DNA from: Pseudacidovorax intermedius
GTDB lineage: Bacteria > Pseudomonadota > Gammaproteobacteria > Burkholderiales > Burkholderiaceae_C
Direction of reading: 5' to 3'
Length of the DNA stretch: 32,252 nucleotides
NCBI RefSeq assembly: GCF_001476815.1
Contig: NZ_LDSL01000001.1
Coordinates: 1-32,252, forward strand
Of the stretch, positions 19,059 to 26,986 are shown piece after piece. The notes under the pieces are model-generated. The model did no database searches. It worked only from the letters and a program-made list of their open reading frames with translations, and had not been told where the DNA came from. The translations under genes were made by a program, and so were the position numbers. Position 1 is the first letter of the stretch. The number at the start of each line of letters is the position of its first letter.

Positions 19059-19156
19059 GGACGCACCTCCGAGGCGGCCGGACGGGCGAGCATCGGCCGA
19101 CCTCCGGCTTCGCCTGCGGGGGGAGGACCCTTCGGAGCGGCCGGCCGGGCGCTCAT
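19055..19156 (-). CDS. 33-residue bridging ORF between prmA and DUF3426
   Basis: No known family. The ATG overlaps the prmA stop (ATGA, 19153-19156) and its TGA overlaps the DUF3426 start (GTGA, 19055-19058), so ribosomes could pass through all three frames. The peptide is Pro/Ala/Gly/Arg-rich and contains two related halves (ARPAAPKG and ARPAASEV), reflecting an imperfect duplication of about 37 bases. The second half ends in the GGAGGT ribosome binding site of DUF3426. It may be a short real protein, or a coupling device with no functional product. Confidence 0.5.
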   Translation of the reverse strand: MSARPAAPKGPPPAGEAGGRPMLARPAASEVRP

Positions 19157-20046
19157 CCCGCGCGGCGGCCCGTCATCAGGATCCAGCCGTCCTCGGTGTC
19201 GGCCACCTCCAGCGCGAGCCAGGGCGCGTAGGCCGCCTTCAGCTCGTCGGCCTGGCGTGCCAGGATGCCGGCCAGCACCAGGTGGCCGCCGGCACGCACA
19301 TGGGCGCACAGCAGCGGCGCCAGCACCTTCAGCGGTGTGGCGAGGATGTTGGCCAGGACGGTGTCGTACTCGCCGCGGGCCAGCTCGGGCAGGCCGGGGT
19401 TGAGCCGAACCGCATTGGCCTCGGCATTGAGGCGGGTGGATTCGACCGCGGCCTCGTCGATGTCCACCGCGTCGATGTCCGGCGCGCCGAACTTGGCGGC
19501 GCCGATGGCCAGGATCCCGGAGCCGCAGCCGTAGTCGAGCACGCGCCGGCCCAGCACAGCGGCGGGCTGCCGGGCGATCCAGCGCAGGCACATGCGGGTG
19601 GTCGGATGGGTGCCGGTGCCGAAAGCCAGGCCCGGGTCGAGGCGGATCACCTGCACCGCCTGCGCGGGCGGTTCGTGCCAGGTCGGCACGATCCAGAAGC
19701 TGTCGGTGATCTCCACCGGGGCGAACTGCGACTGGGTGAGGCGCACCCAGTCCTGCTCGGGCACCTCAGCGATGCCGGCCAGGCTGCAGCCCTCGAAGAA
19801 GTCCTGCGCCTGCAGCAGGGCGGCCGCCTCGTCGGCCTTGGCACGGGTGTCGAAGAGGGCCACCACGCGCGAGCGCTGCCAGCCTTCGCGCGGCGGCGGC
19901 ATGCCGGGTTCGCCGAACAGGGCCTGCTCGGCCTCGGTGTGGGCATCGGCGTCTTCCACCGAGACGGACAGGGCATCGAGCGCATCGAGCGCATCGCCCA
20001 GCACTTCGACCCGGTCTTCGGGCGCCAGCAGCCGCAGTTCGAACAT
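19153..20046 (-). CDS. prmA: Ribosomal protein L11 methyltransferase PrmA
   Basis: Class I SAM-dependent methyltransferase that methylates ribosomal protein L11. 297 residues from the ATG at 20046, which has AAAGGCGA six bases upstream and gives the family N-terminus 'MFELRLLAPE'. The N-terminal substrate domain covers about 1-95. The catalytic domain carries 'LDPGLAFGTGTHPTT' (137-150), SAM motif I 'LDYGCGSGILAIGAAKFGA' (170-188), 'DAVDIDEAA' and 'VLANILATPL'. The frame remains open upstream to 20292, but that part is low-complexity (LVLVLVLV from a microsatellite) and not homologous. It sits in the accBC-prmA order typical of betaproteobacteria. A GC-rich hairpin lies between accC and prmA. 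Confidence 0.95.
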   Translation of the reverse strand: MFELRLLAPEDRVEVLGDALDALDALSVSVEDADAHTEAEQALFGEPGMPPPREGWQRSRVVALFDTRAKADEAAALLQAQDFFEGCSLAGIAEVPEQDWVRLTQSQFAPVEITDSFWIVPTWHEPPAQAVQVIRLDPGLAFGTGTHPTTRMCLRWIARQPAAVLGRRVLDYGCGSGILAIGAAKFGAPDIDAVDIDEAAVESTRLNAEANAVRLNPGLPELARGEYDTVLANILATPLKVLAPLLCAHVRAGGHLVLAGILARQADELKAAYAPWLALEVADTEDGWILMTGRRAG

Positions 20047-20092
20047 GAATCGCCTTTCACACGGCCCGCCCGCGCATCCGCGCCGGACCATC

Positions 20093-20130
20093 CAACAAGA
20101 ACGCCGCGGACCGGAGAGCCGGCCGCGGCG
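20093..20130 (-). terminator. Probable terminator of the accBC transcript
   Basis: CGCCGCGG (20102-20109) pairs with CCGCGGCG (20123-20130), with an inner CCGG/CCGG pair, an AGAG loop and one bulged A. On the minus strand the stem is followed by TTCTTGTT. The stem is strong and the U-tract imperfect. It lies 56 bases before the prmA start, so it would separate accBC from prmA or attenuate read-through. Confidence 0.5.
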
Positions 20131-20261
20131 CCAACAGTCATCCAAAGTATCGCCGGTGCCGCCTGCCGCGCCCAGACCATGTGCGCAGATGGCCACGCCA
20201 AGGCCAGCACCGGAAACAGGACGAGACGAGAACGCTGACAGGGACAAGCCCAGGACCTGGG

Positions 20262-20293
20262 CCAGCACCAGCACCAGCACCAGCACCAGCACC
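20262..20293. repeat. Hexanucleotide microsatellite (CCAGCA)5
   Basis: Five perfect CCAGCA units plus CC. Hexamer copy changes keep frame; on the minus strand in the prmA frame it reads Leu-Val repeats, upstream of the real prmA start. Confidence 0.95.
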
Positions 20294-20355
20294 TACTATC
20301 GCCGGCCCGCCCCGCACCACCCGAAGCCACCGGCCGCGGAGCAGGCCATGCGCGA

Positions 20356-20440
20356 ACATCCGCGGATCCGGCTCCGCCGGTCCGCAGGATGTGCCCCCCA
20401 CGGGGGGTAGGCGGAGCGCGAAGCGCGCAGCCTGGGGGGC
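20356..20440. repeat. REP-like composite element after accC
   Basis: Two structures in tandem. Arms at 20356-20372 and 20376-20392 (ACATCC...CCGGC / GCCGG...GGATGT) form a hairpin with two bulges and a TCC loop. At 20393-20440, C6 (20394-20399) can pair with G6 at 20402-20407 or with G6 at 20434-20439, around a GCGC-GAA-GCGC hairpin. The second block resembles a dispersed repeat that I recall from Comamonadaceae genomes. It abuts the accC stop codon directly. Confidence 0.6.
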
Positions 20441-21790
20441 TTACCTTTTATGCGCCGCCATCCACTCTTCCAGATAGTGGATGTTGGTGCCGCCCGCCAT
20501 GAACTTGGCGTCCACCATCAGCTCGCGGTGCAGCGGGATGTTGGTCAGGATGCCCTCGACCACCGTCTCGTTCAGCGCCGTGCGCATGCGGGCCATGGCC
20601 TGCTCGCGCGTGTCGCCGTAGACGATCAGCTTGCCGATCATCGAGTCGTAGTTCGGCGGCACGAAGTAGTTGGTGTAGATGTGCGAATCGACGCGCACGC
20701 CCGGGCCACCCGGCGGGTGCCACATGGTGATGCGGCCCGGCGAGGGCGTGAACTTGCGCGGGTCCTCGGCGTTGATGCGGCACTCGATCGCGTGGCCCTT
20801 GATCTGGATCTGCCGCTGCGTGAAGGGCAGCTTCTCGCCGGCGGCGACCATGATCTGCGTCTTGACGATGTCGATGCCGGTCACCAGCTCCGTCACCGGA
20901 TGCTCCACCTGCACGCGGGTGTTCATCTCGATGAAGTAGAACTCGCCGTTCTCGTACAGGAACTCGAAGGTGCCCGCACCGCGGTAGCCGATCTTCTTGC
21001 AGGCGGCAGCGCAGCGTTCGCCGATCTTCTCGATCAGCTTGCGCGGAATGCCCGGCGCGGGCGATTCCTCGATCACCTTCTGGTGGCGGCGCTGCATGGA
21101 GCAGTCGCGCTCGCCCAGGTAGACGGCGTTCTTGTGCTTGTCCGCGAGGATCTGGATCTCGACGTGCCGCGGGTTCTGGAGGAACTTCTCCATGTACACG
21201 GCCGGATTGTTGAAGGCCGCGGCCGCCTCGGCCTTGGTCATCTGGATGGCGTTGATGAGCGCAGCCTCGGTGTGCACCACGCGCATGCCGCGGCCACCGC
21301 CGCCGCCGGCGGCCTTGATGATCACCGGATAGCCGATGGCGCGGGCGATGCGCTTGTTGGCCGCCGCATCGTCCGACAGCTCGCCGTCGGAGCCGGGCAC
21401 GCAGGGCACGCCGGCCTTGATCATGGCCTGCTTGGCCGACACCTTGTCGCCCATGATGCGGATCGACTCGGGCGTGGGGCCGATGAACTGGAAGCCGCTC
21501 TGCTCCACGCGCTCGGCGAAGTCCGCGTTCTCGGACAGGAAGCCGTAGCCGGGGTGGATGGCCTCCGCATCCGTCACCTCGGCGGCCGAGATGATGGCGG
21601 GCATGTTCAGGTAGCTCTGCGACGACGGCGCGGGGCCGATGCACACGGCTTCCTCGGCCAGCTTGACGTACTTGGCCTCGCGGTCGGCCTCGGAATAGAC
21701 CATGACCGCCTTGATGCCCAGCTCGCTGCAGGCGCGCTGGATCCTCAGGGCGATCTCGCCGCGGTTCGCGACCAGGATCTTCTTAAACAT
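20441..21790 (-). CDS. accC: Biotin carboxylase subunit of acetyl-CoA carboxylase
   Basis: ATP-grasp enzyme that carboxylates the biotin on AccB in the first step of fatty-acid synthesis. 449 residues, the usual length. Visible are '[17 protein letters not shown]', '[15 protein letters not shown]', the glycine-rich ATP loop '[14 protein letters not shown]', '[17 protein letters not shown]' and '[16 protein letters not shown]'. The ATG at 21790 is fixed by GGAGG six bases before it and by the family N-terminus; the longer frame to 21838 is spurious. Just upstream is a truncated copy of the accC start (21874-21908), in a reading frame whose stop overlaps this ATG. accB precedes it in the same operon. 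Confidence 0.97.
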   Translation of the reverse strand: MFKKILVANRGEIALRIQRACSELGIKAVMVYSEADREAKYVKLAEEAVCIGPAPSSQSYLNMPAIISAAEVTDAEAIHPGYGFLSENADFAERVEQSGFQFIGPTPESIRIMGDKVSAKQAMIKAGVPCVPGSDGELSDDAAANKRIARAIGYPVIIKAAGGGGGRGMRVVHTEAALINAIQMTKAEAAAAFNNPAVYMEKFLQNPRHVEIQILADKHKNAVYLGERDCSMQRRHQKVIEESPAPGIPRKLIEKIGERCAAACKKIGYRGAGTFEFLYENGEFYFIEMNTRVQVEHPVTELVTGIDIVKTQIMVAAGEKLPFTQRQIQIKGHAIECRINAEDPRKFTPSPGRITMWHPPGGPGVRVDSHIYTNYFVPPNYDSMIGKLIVYGDTREQAMARMRTALNETVVEGILTNIPLHRELMVDAKFMAGGTNIHYLEEWMAAHKR

Positions 21791-21908
21791 TGCAGCCTCC
21801 GCGGCTCGATCGCCCGCACGCTGCGCGTGCCAGTGCAATGTGTCGGCCTTCGGCCGTCCGCGCTTGAGCGCGAACGCCGCGGTTGGCGACCAGGATCTTC
21901 TTGAACAT
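21783..21908 (-). pseudogene. Truncated duplicate of the accC start, in a 41-codon ORF
   Basis: Nine bases after the accB stop, the minus strand repeats the first 34 bases of accC ([11 protein letters not shown]) with only two differences, both silent (TTC for TTT, GCC for GCG). It then continues into unrelated sequence with three small hairpins (CGCGCT/AGCGCG, CGGCC/GGCCG, GCACGC/GCGTGC). The frame runs 41 codons and ends at TAA (21785-21783), inside the ATGTTTAA of the real accC start, so the frames overlap by eight bases. The second half carries the strong GGAGG used by accC. It looks like a duplication/insertion relic that may now act as a coupling leader. Confidence 0.75.
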
Positions 21909-21916
21909 TCAGCGGC

Positions 21917-22378
21917 TCACTCGATGATGAACAGCGGCTGGCCGTATTCGACGGCCTGGCCGTTCTCGCCGAGGATCTGCTTCACGGTGCCGGACTTGTC
22001 GGCCTCGATCTCGTTGAGGATCTTCATGGCCTCGATGATGCAGAGGGTGTCGCCCTCCTTCACCTGGGCACCCACTTCCACGAAGGCCGGGGCGCCGGGG
22101 CTGGCCGAGCGGTAGAAGGTGCCCACCATGGGCGACTTCACCACATGACCGGTCGGCGCCGCTTCGGCCGGGGCCGCGGCCGCCTGGCCGACAGGCGCCG
22201 CCGCGGGCGCCATCGCGGCCGGGGCCGCCTGGGGCACGGCGGCCTGCACGTACTGAACCGGGGCGGCTTCGCCCGCCTTGACGATGCGCACCTTGCCTTC
22301 GGCTTCGGTGATCTCGAGTTCGGAAATATTGGATTCAGACACCAGGTCGATCAGTGTCTTGAGTTTGCGCAGATCCAT
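21917..22378 (-). CDS. accB: Biotin carboxyl carrier protein of acetyl-CoA carboxylase
   Basis: 153 residues. N-terminal helical segment '[23 protein letters not shown]', then an Ala/Pro-rich mobile linker (about 45-77), then the biotinyl domain (about 78-153) with the biotin-accepting Lys119 in '[14 protein letters not shown]'. The thumb insertion typical of AccB is visible as '[14 protein letters not shown]'. GGAGGATC directly before the ATG is the ribosome binding site. A promoter probably lies in the 99 bases behind the TlpA-like gene; TAGAAT overlapping that gene's stop (22474-22479, minus strand) is a candidate -10, with TTGGCA 19 bases further upstream. accC follows. Confidence 0.97.
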   Translation of the reverse strand: MDLRKLKTLIDLVSESNISELEITEAEGKVRIVKAGEAAPVQYVQAAVPQAAPAAMAPAAAPVGQAAAAPAEAAPTGHVVKSPMVGTFYRSASPGAPAFVEVGAQVKEGDTLCIIEAMKILNEIEADKSGTVKQILGENGQAVEYGQPLFIIE

Positions 22379-22477
22379 GATCCTCCAGCGCCGGCCTGCG
22401 AGGGCCGTCTATCGAACTTGCTTGAAATTCGGCGTACGTCGGCGTTTTGACGCCATCTGCCGAGAAGGTCGCGGATT

Positions 22478-23023
22478 CTAGCCGTGAACCACTGCGCGCT
22501 GCCAAGCCTGGAGATCGGCCGACTCGACCTTCCCCATTCTACGGGCGTGTACGCCGCCGCCTACATCCATCACCATCGTGAAGGGCAGCCCCCCGCTCTC
22601 GTTGCCCAGCGCCTTGACGAGGGTCAAGGCCTGCGCACCCGCCACGCCGATGGGAAAGCCGACCGGCACACGCCGCAGGAACCGATCGACAGGCTCGGCA
22701 CGATCGACGGCGATGCCCACCACTTGCCAGCCATTGGCCGCCTGTTCACGGTGGAAGCGATCCAGCAGCGGCATTTCCTCCACGCACGGCGGGCACCAGG
22801 TCGCCCAGAAATTGACCAGCGTGGGTTTGCCCCGCAGATCGGCCAGGACGAGCTCGCCGGTGCCGCCAGGCCGCGGCAGACGCAGGGACCAGAGCGCGTC
22901 GGGCACCTCGCCGCCTCGCGCGTCGGCACCGAGTTCGCCGTGCATCCACCAGGCCGCGCCAGCGCCAGCCGCGGCCACTGCCGCGGCGCCATAGGCCAGC
23001 CACTGGCGGCGATTCGCGCTCAC
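22478..23023 (-). CDS. TlpA-like periplasmic thiol:disulfide oxidoreductase
   Basis: 181 residues from a GTG at 23023 that overlaps the stop of the preceding gene (GTGA). The N-terminus 'NRRQWLAYGAAAVAAAGAGAAWW' has a twin Arg and a hydrophobic stretch, resembling a Tat-type or uncleaved membrane signal. The thioredoxin-fold domain carries 'LVNFWATWCPPCVEEMPLLDRF' with the CPPC active site, and 'GGLPFTMVMD' with the cis-Pro. Such proteins reduce disulfides outside the cytoplasm, for example for cytochrome c maturation; the specific partner is not shown. It is coupled to the conserved hypothetical gene upstream and is followed by accB. Confidence 0.87.
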   Translation of the reverse strand: MSANRRQWLAYGAAAVAAAGAGAAWWMHGELGADARGGEVPDALWSLRLPRPGGTGELVLADLRGKPTLVNFWATWCPPCVEEMPLLDRFHREQAANGWQVVGIAVDRAEPVDRFLRRVPVGFPIGVAGAQALTLVKALGNESGGLPFTMVMDVGGGVHARRMGKVESADLQAWQRAVVHG

Positions 23024-23610
23024 TCGTCGGCCTCCACCAGACGGCGTACGGCGGCCAGATCGCCGCGCGGCGTGCGCCCCTGGCTGTCGGGACGCAGGGC
23101 GCCGCGCAGGTCGTCCAGGTCGTAGACCATCAGATGCACGCCCACCTCGGTGCCCAGTTCGCGGCTGCGCGCGTGCACACTCAGCGCCTCCACGCTCTCG
23201 CCGTGGAAGCCGGTCACCGTGCGCGGTTCGTAATCGACCCGGTGGTCGATGAGGGCGATCTCCGCCGATTTGGAGTCATCGCAGAACAACTGGATGTAGA
23301 TGTCGCTCAGGCGGGTGGCGGTACCGTGCCAGACGGAGCCGCCCAGATGAGGGCGGAACGCCGCCATGTGCGTCATCCATTCCAGCGCCAGCCGGCGCAG
23401 CGCCTGCAGTTCGGCCGGCTGGGTGTCGGCGCAGAAGATGCGGATGTAGTCGCGCACCTCCTCTTCCACCTCGTCGTTGCCGGGCAGGGCGGTGCGCTGC
23501 GGCAGGCCCAGGTCGCGCAGGGCACGGCGCTTGGCGGGGCCGTATTCCAGGCCTTCCTCGACGATGAGGCGGGCGGCGGCGGCGGCGATGTCGCGCTTGG
23601 CGGAGTCCAT
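23020..23610 (-). CDS. Conserved hypothetical protein, nucleotidyltransferase-like motif
   Basis: 196 residues, soluble, no signal peptide. I recognise it only as a protein conserved beside mpl in Burkholderiales. The N-terminal part (about 1-85) is helical. The centre reads GGSVWHGTATRLSDIYIQLF (about 90-109), which resembles the G-S...S-D-I-D pattern of Pol-beta-type nucleotidyltransferases. The second acidic residue expected after Asp103 is Tyr105, so activity would be doubtful unless Asp111/112 or others substitute. The C-terminal half has 'LIDHRVDYEPRTVTGFHGESVEALSV'. CACAAT lies six bases before the ATG with no Shine-Dalgarno. It is divergent from mpl and coupled to the TlpA-like gene. 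The longer open frame reaching 25065 is a shadow of mpl. Confidence 0.75.
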   Translation of the reverse strand: MDSAKRDIAAAAARLIVEEGLEYGPAKRRALRDLGLPQRTALPGNDEVEEEVRDYIRIFCADTQPAELQALRRLALEWMTHMAAFRPHLGGSVWHGTATRLSDIYIQLFCDDSKSAEIALIDHRVDYEPRTVTGFHGESVEALSVHARSRELGTEVGVHLMVYDLDDLRGALRPDSQGRTPRGDLAAVRRLVEADE

Positions 23611-23616
23611 CGGCGC

Positions 23617-23673
23617 ATTGTGCCGCCGCACTGCGGCAACCGGGGCGGACGGCCCTGCGGCCCTTCCTAGAAT
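23617..23673. promoter_or_regulatory. Divergent promoters for the hypothetical gene and mpl
   Basis: Two -10-like hexamers face outward in a 69-base gap: CACAAT on the minus strand (23617-23622), six bases before the ATG at 23610, and TAGAAT on the plus strand (23668-23673), six bases before the mpl ATG. Neither gene has a Shine-Dalgarno, so both messages probably begin at the start codon. No good -35 hexamers are visible. Confidence 0.5.
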
Positions 23674-23679
23674 CCGGCG

Positions 23680-25098
<1,419 letters not shown>

Positions 25099-25119
25099 AC
25101 GAACGCCGGAGCCCGTGCC

Positions 25120-25641
25120 ATGAACCCGCCGCCGCCCCTCTCACGCGCCCGCCAGCTCATCGAGACGCTGCACCTGCAGCCCCATCCCGAGGGCGGCTGG
25201 TACCGCGAGGTGTTCCGCGCGCCAGCGACGGTGCAGCCCGGCGACCACCGCGGTCCGCGCGCCGCGCTGACCAGCATCTACTTCCTGCTCGAGGCCGGCC
25301 AGCATTCGCGCTGGCACCAGGTGCTGTCGGACGAACTGTGGGTGCACCTGGAGGGCGTGCCGCTCACGCTGTGGACCGCCGACGCCGCCTTCCGCACGCC
25401 GCCGGCCCACGTGCGGCTGGCCGCGGTGGACGTCCATGGCAGCCGGCCCCAGCACGTGGTGCCCGCCGGCCAGTGGCAGGCCGCACAGCCCGTGGCCATG
25501 CACAGCGCCGGCGACTACACCCTGGCCGCCTGCGCCGTCGCGCCCGGCTTCGACTTCGCGGACTTCACGCTGATGGACGCCCAGGGCGAACTGGCCGCCG
25601 CCGTGCGGCACCACTGGCCCGCACTGGCGGCCTTCATCTGA
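25120..25641 (+). CDS. Cupin_5 (DUF985) family protein
   Basis: 173 residues in a single beta-barrel cupin. N-terminal 'HPEGGWYREVFRAP', then 'TSIYFLLEAGQHSRWHQVLSDELWVHLEG', where His/Glu/His positions are likely metal ligands, and a C-terminal 'VAPGFDFADFTLMD' that is typical of this family. The activity of DUF985 cupins is not established. A CGGAG about ten bases before the ATG serves as ribosome binding site. It follows mpl closely and probably shares its transcript. Its TGA (25639-25641) touches the aroG stop (25642-25644, minus strand) with no base between, so no terminator fits in the gap. Confidence 0.85.
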   Translation: MNPPPPLSRARQLIETLHLQPHPEGGWYREVFRAPATVQPGDHRGPRAALTSIYFLLEAGQHSRWHQVLSDELWVHLEGVPLTLWTADAAFRTPPAHVRLAAVDVHGSRPQHVVPAGQWQAAQPVAMHSAGDYTLAACAVAPGFDFADFTLMDAQGELAAAVRHHWPALAAFI

Positions 25642-26757
25642 TCAGCCGCGCCGTTTCTTGACGGCCTGCGACAGCACATCGAGCAGGTTGCGCGAATCGT
25701 CCCAGCCCAGGCAGGCGTCGGTGATGCTCTGGCCGTACGCCAGCGCCGAGGGCTGGTCCTTGCCCGGCGAGAACTTCTGCGCGCCGGCCTGGAGATGGCT
25801 TTCCACCATCACGCCGAAGACCTTGCGGCTGCCGCCGGCGATCTGGTCGGCGATGTCGCGCGCCACGTCGACCTGCTTCTGGTGCTGCTTGCTGCTGTTG
25901 GCATGGCTGCAGTCCACCATCAGCGTGGGCGGCAGGCCGGCCGCCTCCAGGTCGCGGCAGGCGGCCTCGACGCTGGCGGCGTCGTAGTTGGGCGCCTTGC
26001 CGCCGCGCAGGATCACGTGGCAGTCCTTGTTGCCGTTGGTCTGCACGATGGCGACCTGGCCGTTCTTGTGCACCGACAGGAAGTGGTGGCCGCGCGCCGC
26101 CGCCTGGATGGCGTCGGTGGCGATGCGGATGTTGCCGTCGGTGCCGTTCTTGAAGCCGATGGGCGCCGACAGGCCCGAGGCCAGCTCGCGGTGCACCTGG
26201 CTCTCGGTGGTGCGCGCACCGATGGCGCCCCAGGCGATCAGGTCGCCGATGTACTGCGGCGAGATCACGTCCAGGAACTCGCTGCCCGCCGGAAGGCCCA
26301 GGCGGTTGATGTCGATCAGGAGCTGGCGCGCGATGCGCAGGCCCTCGTCGATGCGGTAGCTCTCGTCCAGGTACGGGTCGTTGATCAGCCCCTTCCAGCC
26401 GACGGTGGTGCGCGGCTTCTCGAAGTACACGCGCATCACGATCTCCAGCGAGTCGGCGTACTTGTCGCGCTCGGCCTTGAGGCGGCGGGCGTAGTCCAGG
26501 GCCGCGGCCGGGTCGTGGATGGAGCAGGGGCCCATCACCACCAGCAGCCGGTCGTCCGTGCCGGCCATGATGTTGTGGATGGCGTGGCGGGTGCCGGTGA
26601 TCAGCTTCTCGACGGCCGTGCCGTGGATGGGGAAGAAGCGGATGAGGTGTTCCGGAGGGGGCAGCACGTTGATGTCCTTGATGCGTTCGTCGTCGGTCTG
26701 GCTGGTTTTCTCGACGGGCGCATACCAGGGGTTGGCGTTGGCGTTGCTGCTGTTCAT
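25642..26757 (-). CDS. aroG: 3-deoxy-7-phosphoheptulonate synthase, class I (DAHP synthase)
   Basis: First enzyme of the shikimate pathway, condensing PEP and erythrose-4-phosphate. 371 residues, the class I (AroF/G/H) type. Visible motifs: 'VVMGPCSIHDPAAALDYARRL', 'IVMRVYFEKPRTTVGWKGLINDP', 'SEFLDVISPQYIGDLIAWGAIGARTTESQVHRELASG', 'PIGFKNGTDGNI' and 'VDCSHANSSK'. The Cys, His and Glu metal ligands of the family can be placed in these motifs. The ATG at 26757 has AGAGGA about ten bases before it; the longer frame to 26832 runs into the terminator stem. The name aroG is generic here, since the effector (Phe, Tyr or Trp) cannot be read. Upstream lie a terminator hairpin, an aromatic-rich leader peptide and a promoter, so attenuation is likely. 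Confidence 0.95.
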   Translation of the reverse strand: MNSSNANANPWYAPVEKTSQTDDERIKDINVLPPPEHLIRFFPIHGTAVEKLITGTRHAIHNIMAGTDDRLLVVMGPCSIHDPAAALDYARRLKAERDKYADSLEIVMRVYFEKPRTTVGWKGLINDPYLDESYRIDEGLRIARQLLIDINRLGLPAGSEFLDVISPQYIGDLIAWGAIGARTTESQVHRELASGLSAPIGFKNGTDGNIRIATDAIQAAARGHHFLSVHKNGQVAIVQTNGNKDCHVILRGGKAPNYDAASVEAACRDLEAAGLPPTLMVDCSHANSSKQHQKQVDVARDIADQIAGGSRKVFGVMVESHLQAGAQKFSPGKDQPSALAYGQSITDACLGWDDSRNLLDVLSQAVKKRRG

Positions 26758-26805
26758 GGGAACGGTCCTCTTGTGGGTGGATGTGTGACGGAAAGCGATG
26801 GGGCG

Positions 26806-26842
26806 AAAAAAAAACCGCCGGGCTTGAGGCACCGGCGGTTTT
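26806..26842 (-). terminator. Intrinsic terminator in the aroG leader (candidate attenuator)
   Basis: On the minus strand, AAAACCGCCGG, a 10-base loop and CCGGCGG run into T9 (stem 26815-26821 / 26832-26838; T-run 26814-26806). It lies 48 bases before the aroG ATG and 20 bases after the stop of the leader ORF. It may double as the end of tldD transcription. Its 5' arm can pair instead with CCGGCGG inside the leader ORF (26888-26882), which would prevent the terminator from forming. Confidence 0.9.
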
Positions 26843-26862
26843 GAGGGGTTGGGTTGTTGCGT

Positions 26863-26937
26863 TTACGCGCGCGCCTCTCGTCCGCCGGAATCCGGGAACC
26901 AAAAGTAGGCAAAGAAATAAGCGCGTTGGGCGAACAT
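26863..26937 (-). CDS. Aromatic-rich leader peptide of aroG (24 aa)
   Basis: The ORF ATG(26937)-TAA(26863) encodes 24 residues. Codons 7-14 read YFFAYFWF: seven of eight are aromatic, and Phe, Tyr and Trp are all present; one more Phe is at position 2. The ORF starts about two bases after the predicted transcription start and ends 20 bases before the terminator. Codons 17-19 (TCC GGC GGA) contain the segment that can pair with the terminator 5' arm, about 13 bases after the last Phe codon of the run. This is the layout of trp/phe-type attenuators. Caution: the core TTTCTTTGCCTACTTTT also resembles a dispersed motif that I recall from other proteobacterial intergenic regions. Confidence 0.7.
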   Translation of the reverse strand: MFAQRAYFFAYFWFPDSGGREARA

Positions 26938-26945
26938 GGAGCGCG

Positions 26946-26973
26946 ACTCTAGCACGTAAAAACGGGCTGCCAA
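26946..26973 (-). promoter_or_regulatory. Promoter of the aroG leader transcript
   Basis: Minus strand: TTGGCA (26973-26968), a 16-base spacer, TAGAGT (26951-26946). Start predicted at about 26939, two bases before the leader ATG. It lies just past the tldD stop codon. Confidence 0.65.
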
Positions 26974-26986
26974 GCTGTGTTTATGC

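Larger units (their letters stand above)
20047..20440. other. Repeat-rich gap between accC and prmA
   Basis: 394 bases without a credible gene. Reading leftward from accC it holds a REP-like structured block (20356-20440), a CCAGCA microsatellite (20262-20293), plain GC-rich sequence (20131-20261) and a strong hairpin with a T-rich tail (20093-20130). The last 45 bases carry the prmA ribosome binding site. No clear prmA promoter was found; GATACT near 20150 on the minus strand is the best weak -10. Confidence 0.6.

Noticed and set aside
20047-20292. N-terminal extension of prmA that resembles a signal peptide (LVLVLVLV)
   Set aside because: The hydrophobic run comes from the CCAGCA microsatellite; the true start at 20046 has a good ribosome binding site and the family N-terminus.
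21791-21838. Longer accC start at 21838
   Set aside because: The extra residues come from the inserted segment; the ATG at 21790 has GGAGG and begins the conserved [11 protein letters not shown].
26758-26832. Longer aroG start at 26832
   Set aside because: It would be translated from the terminator hairpin itself and has no ribosome binding site; ATG 26757 does.
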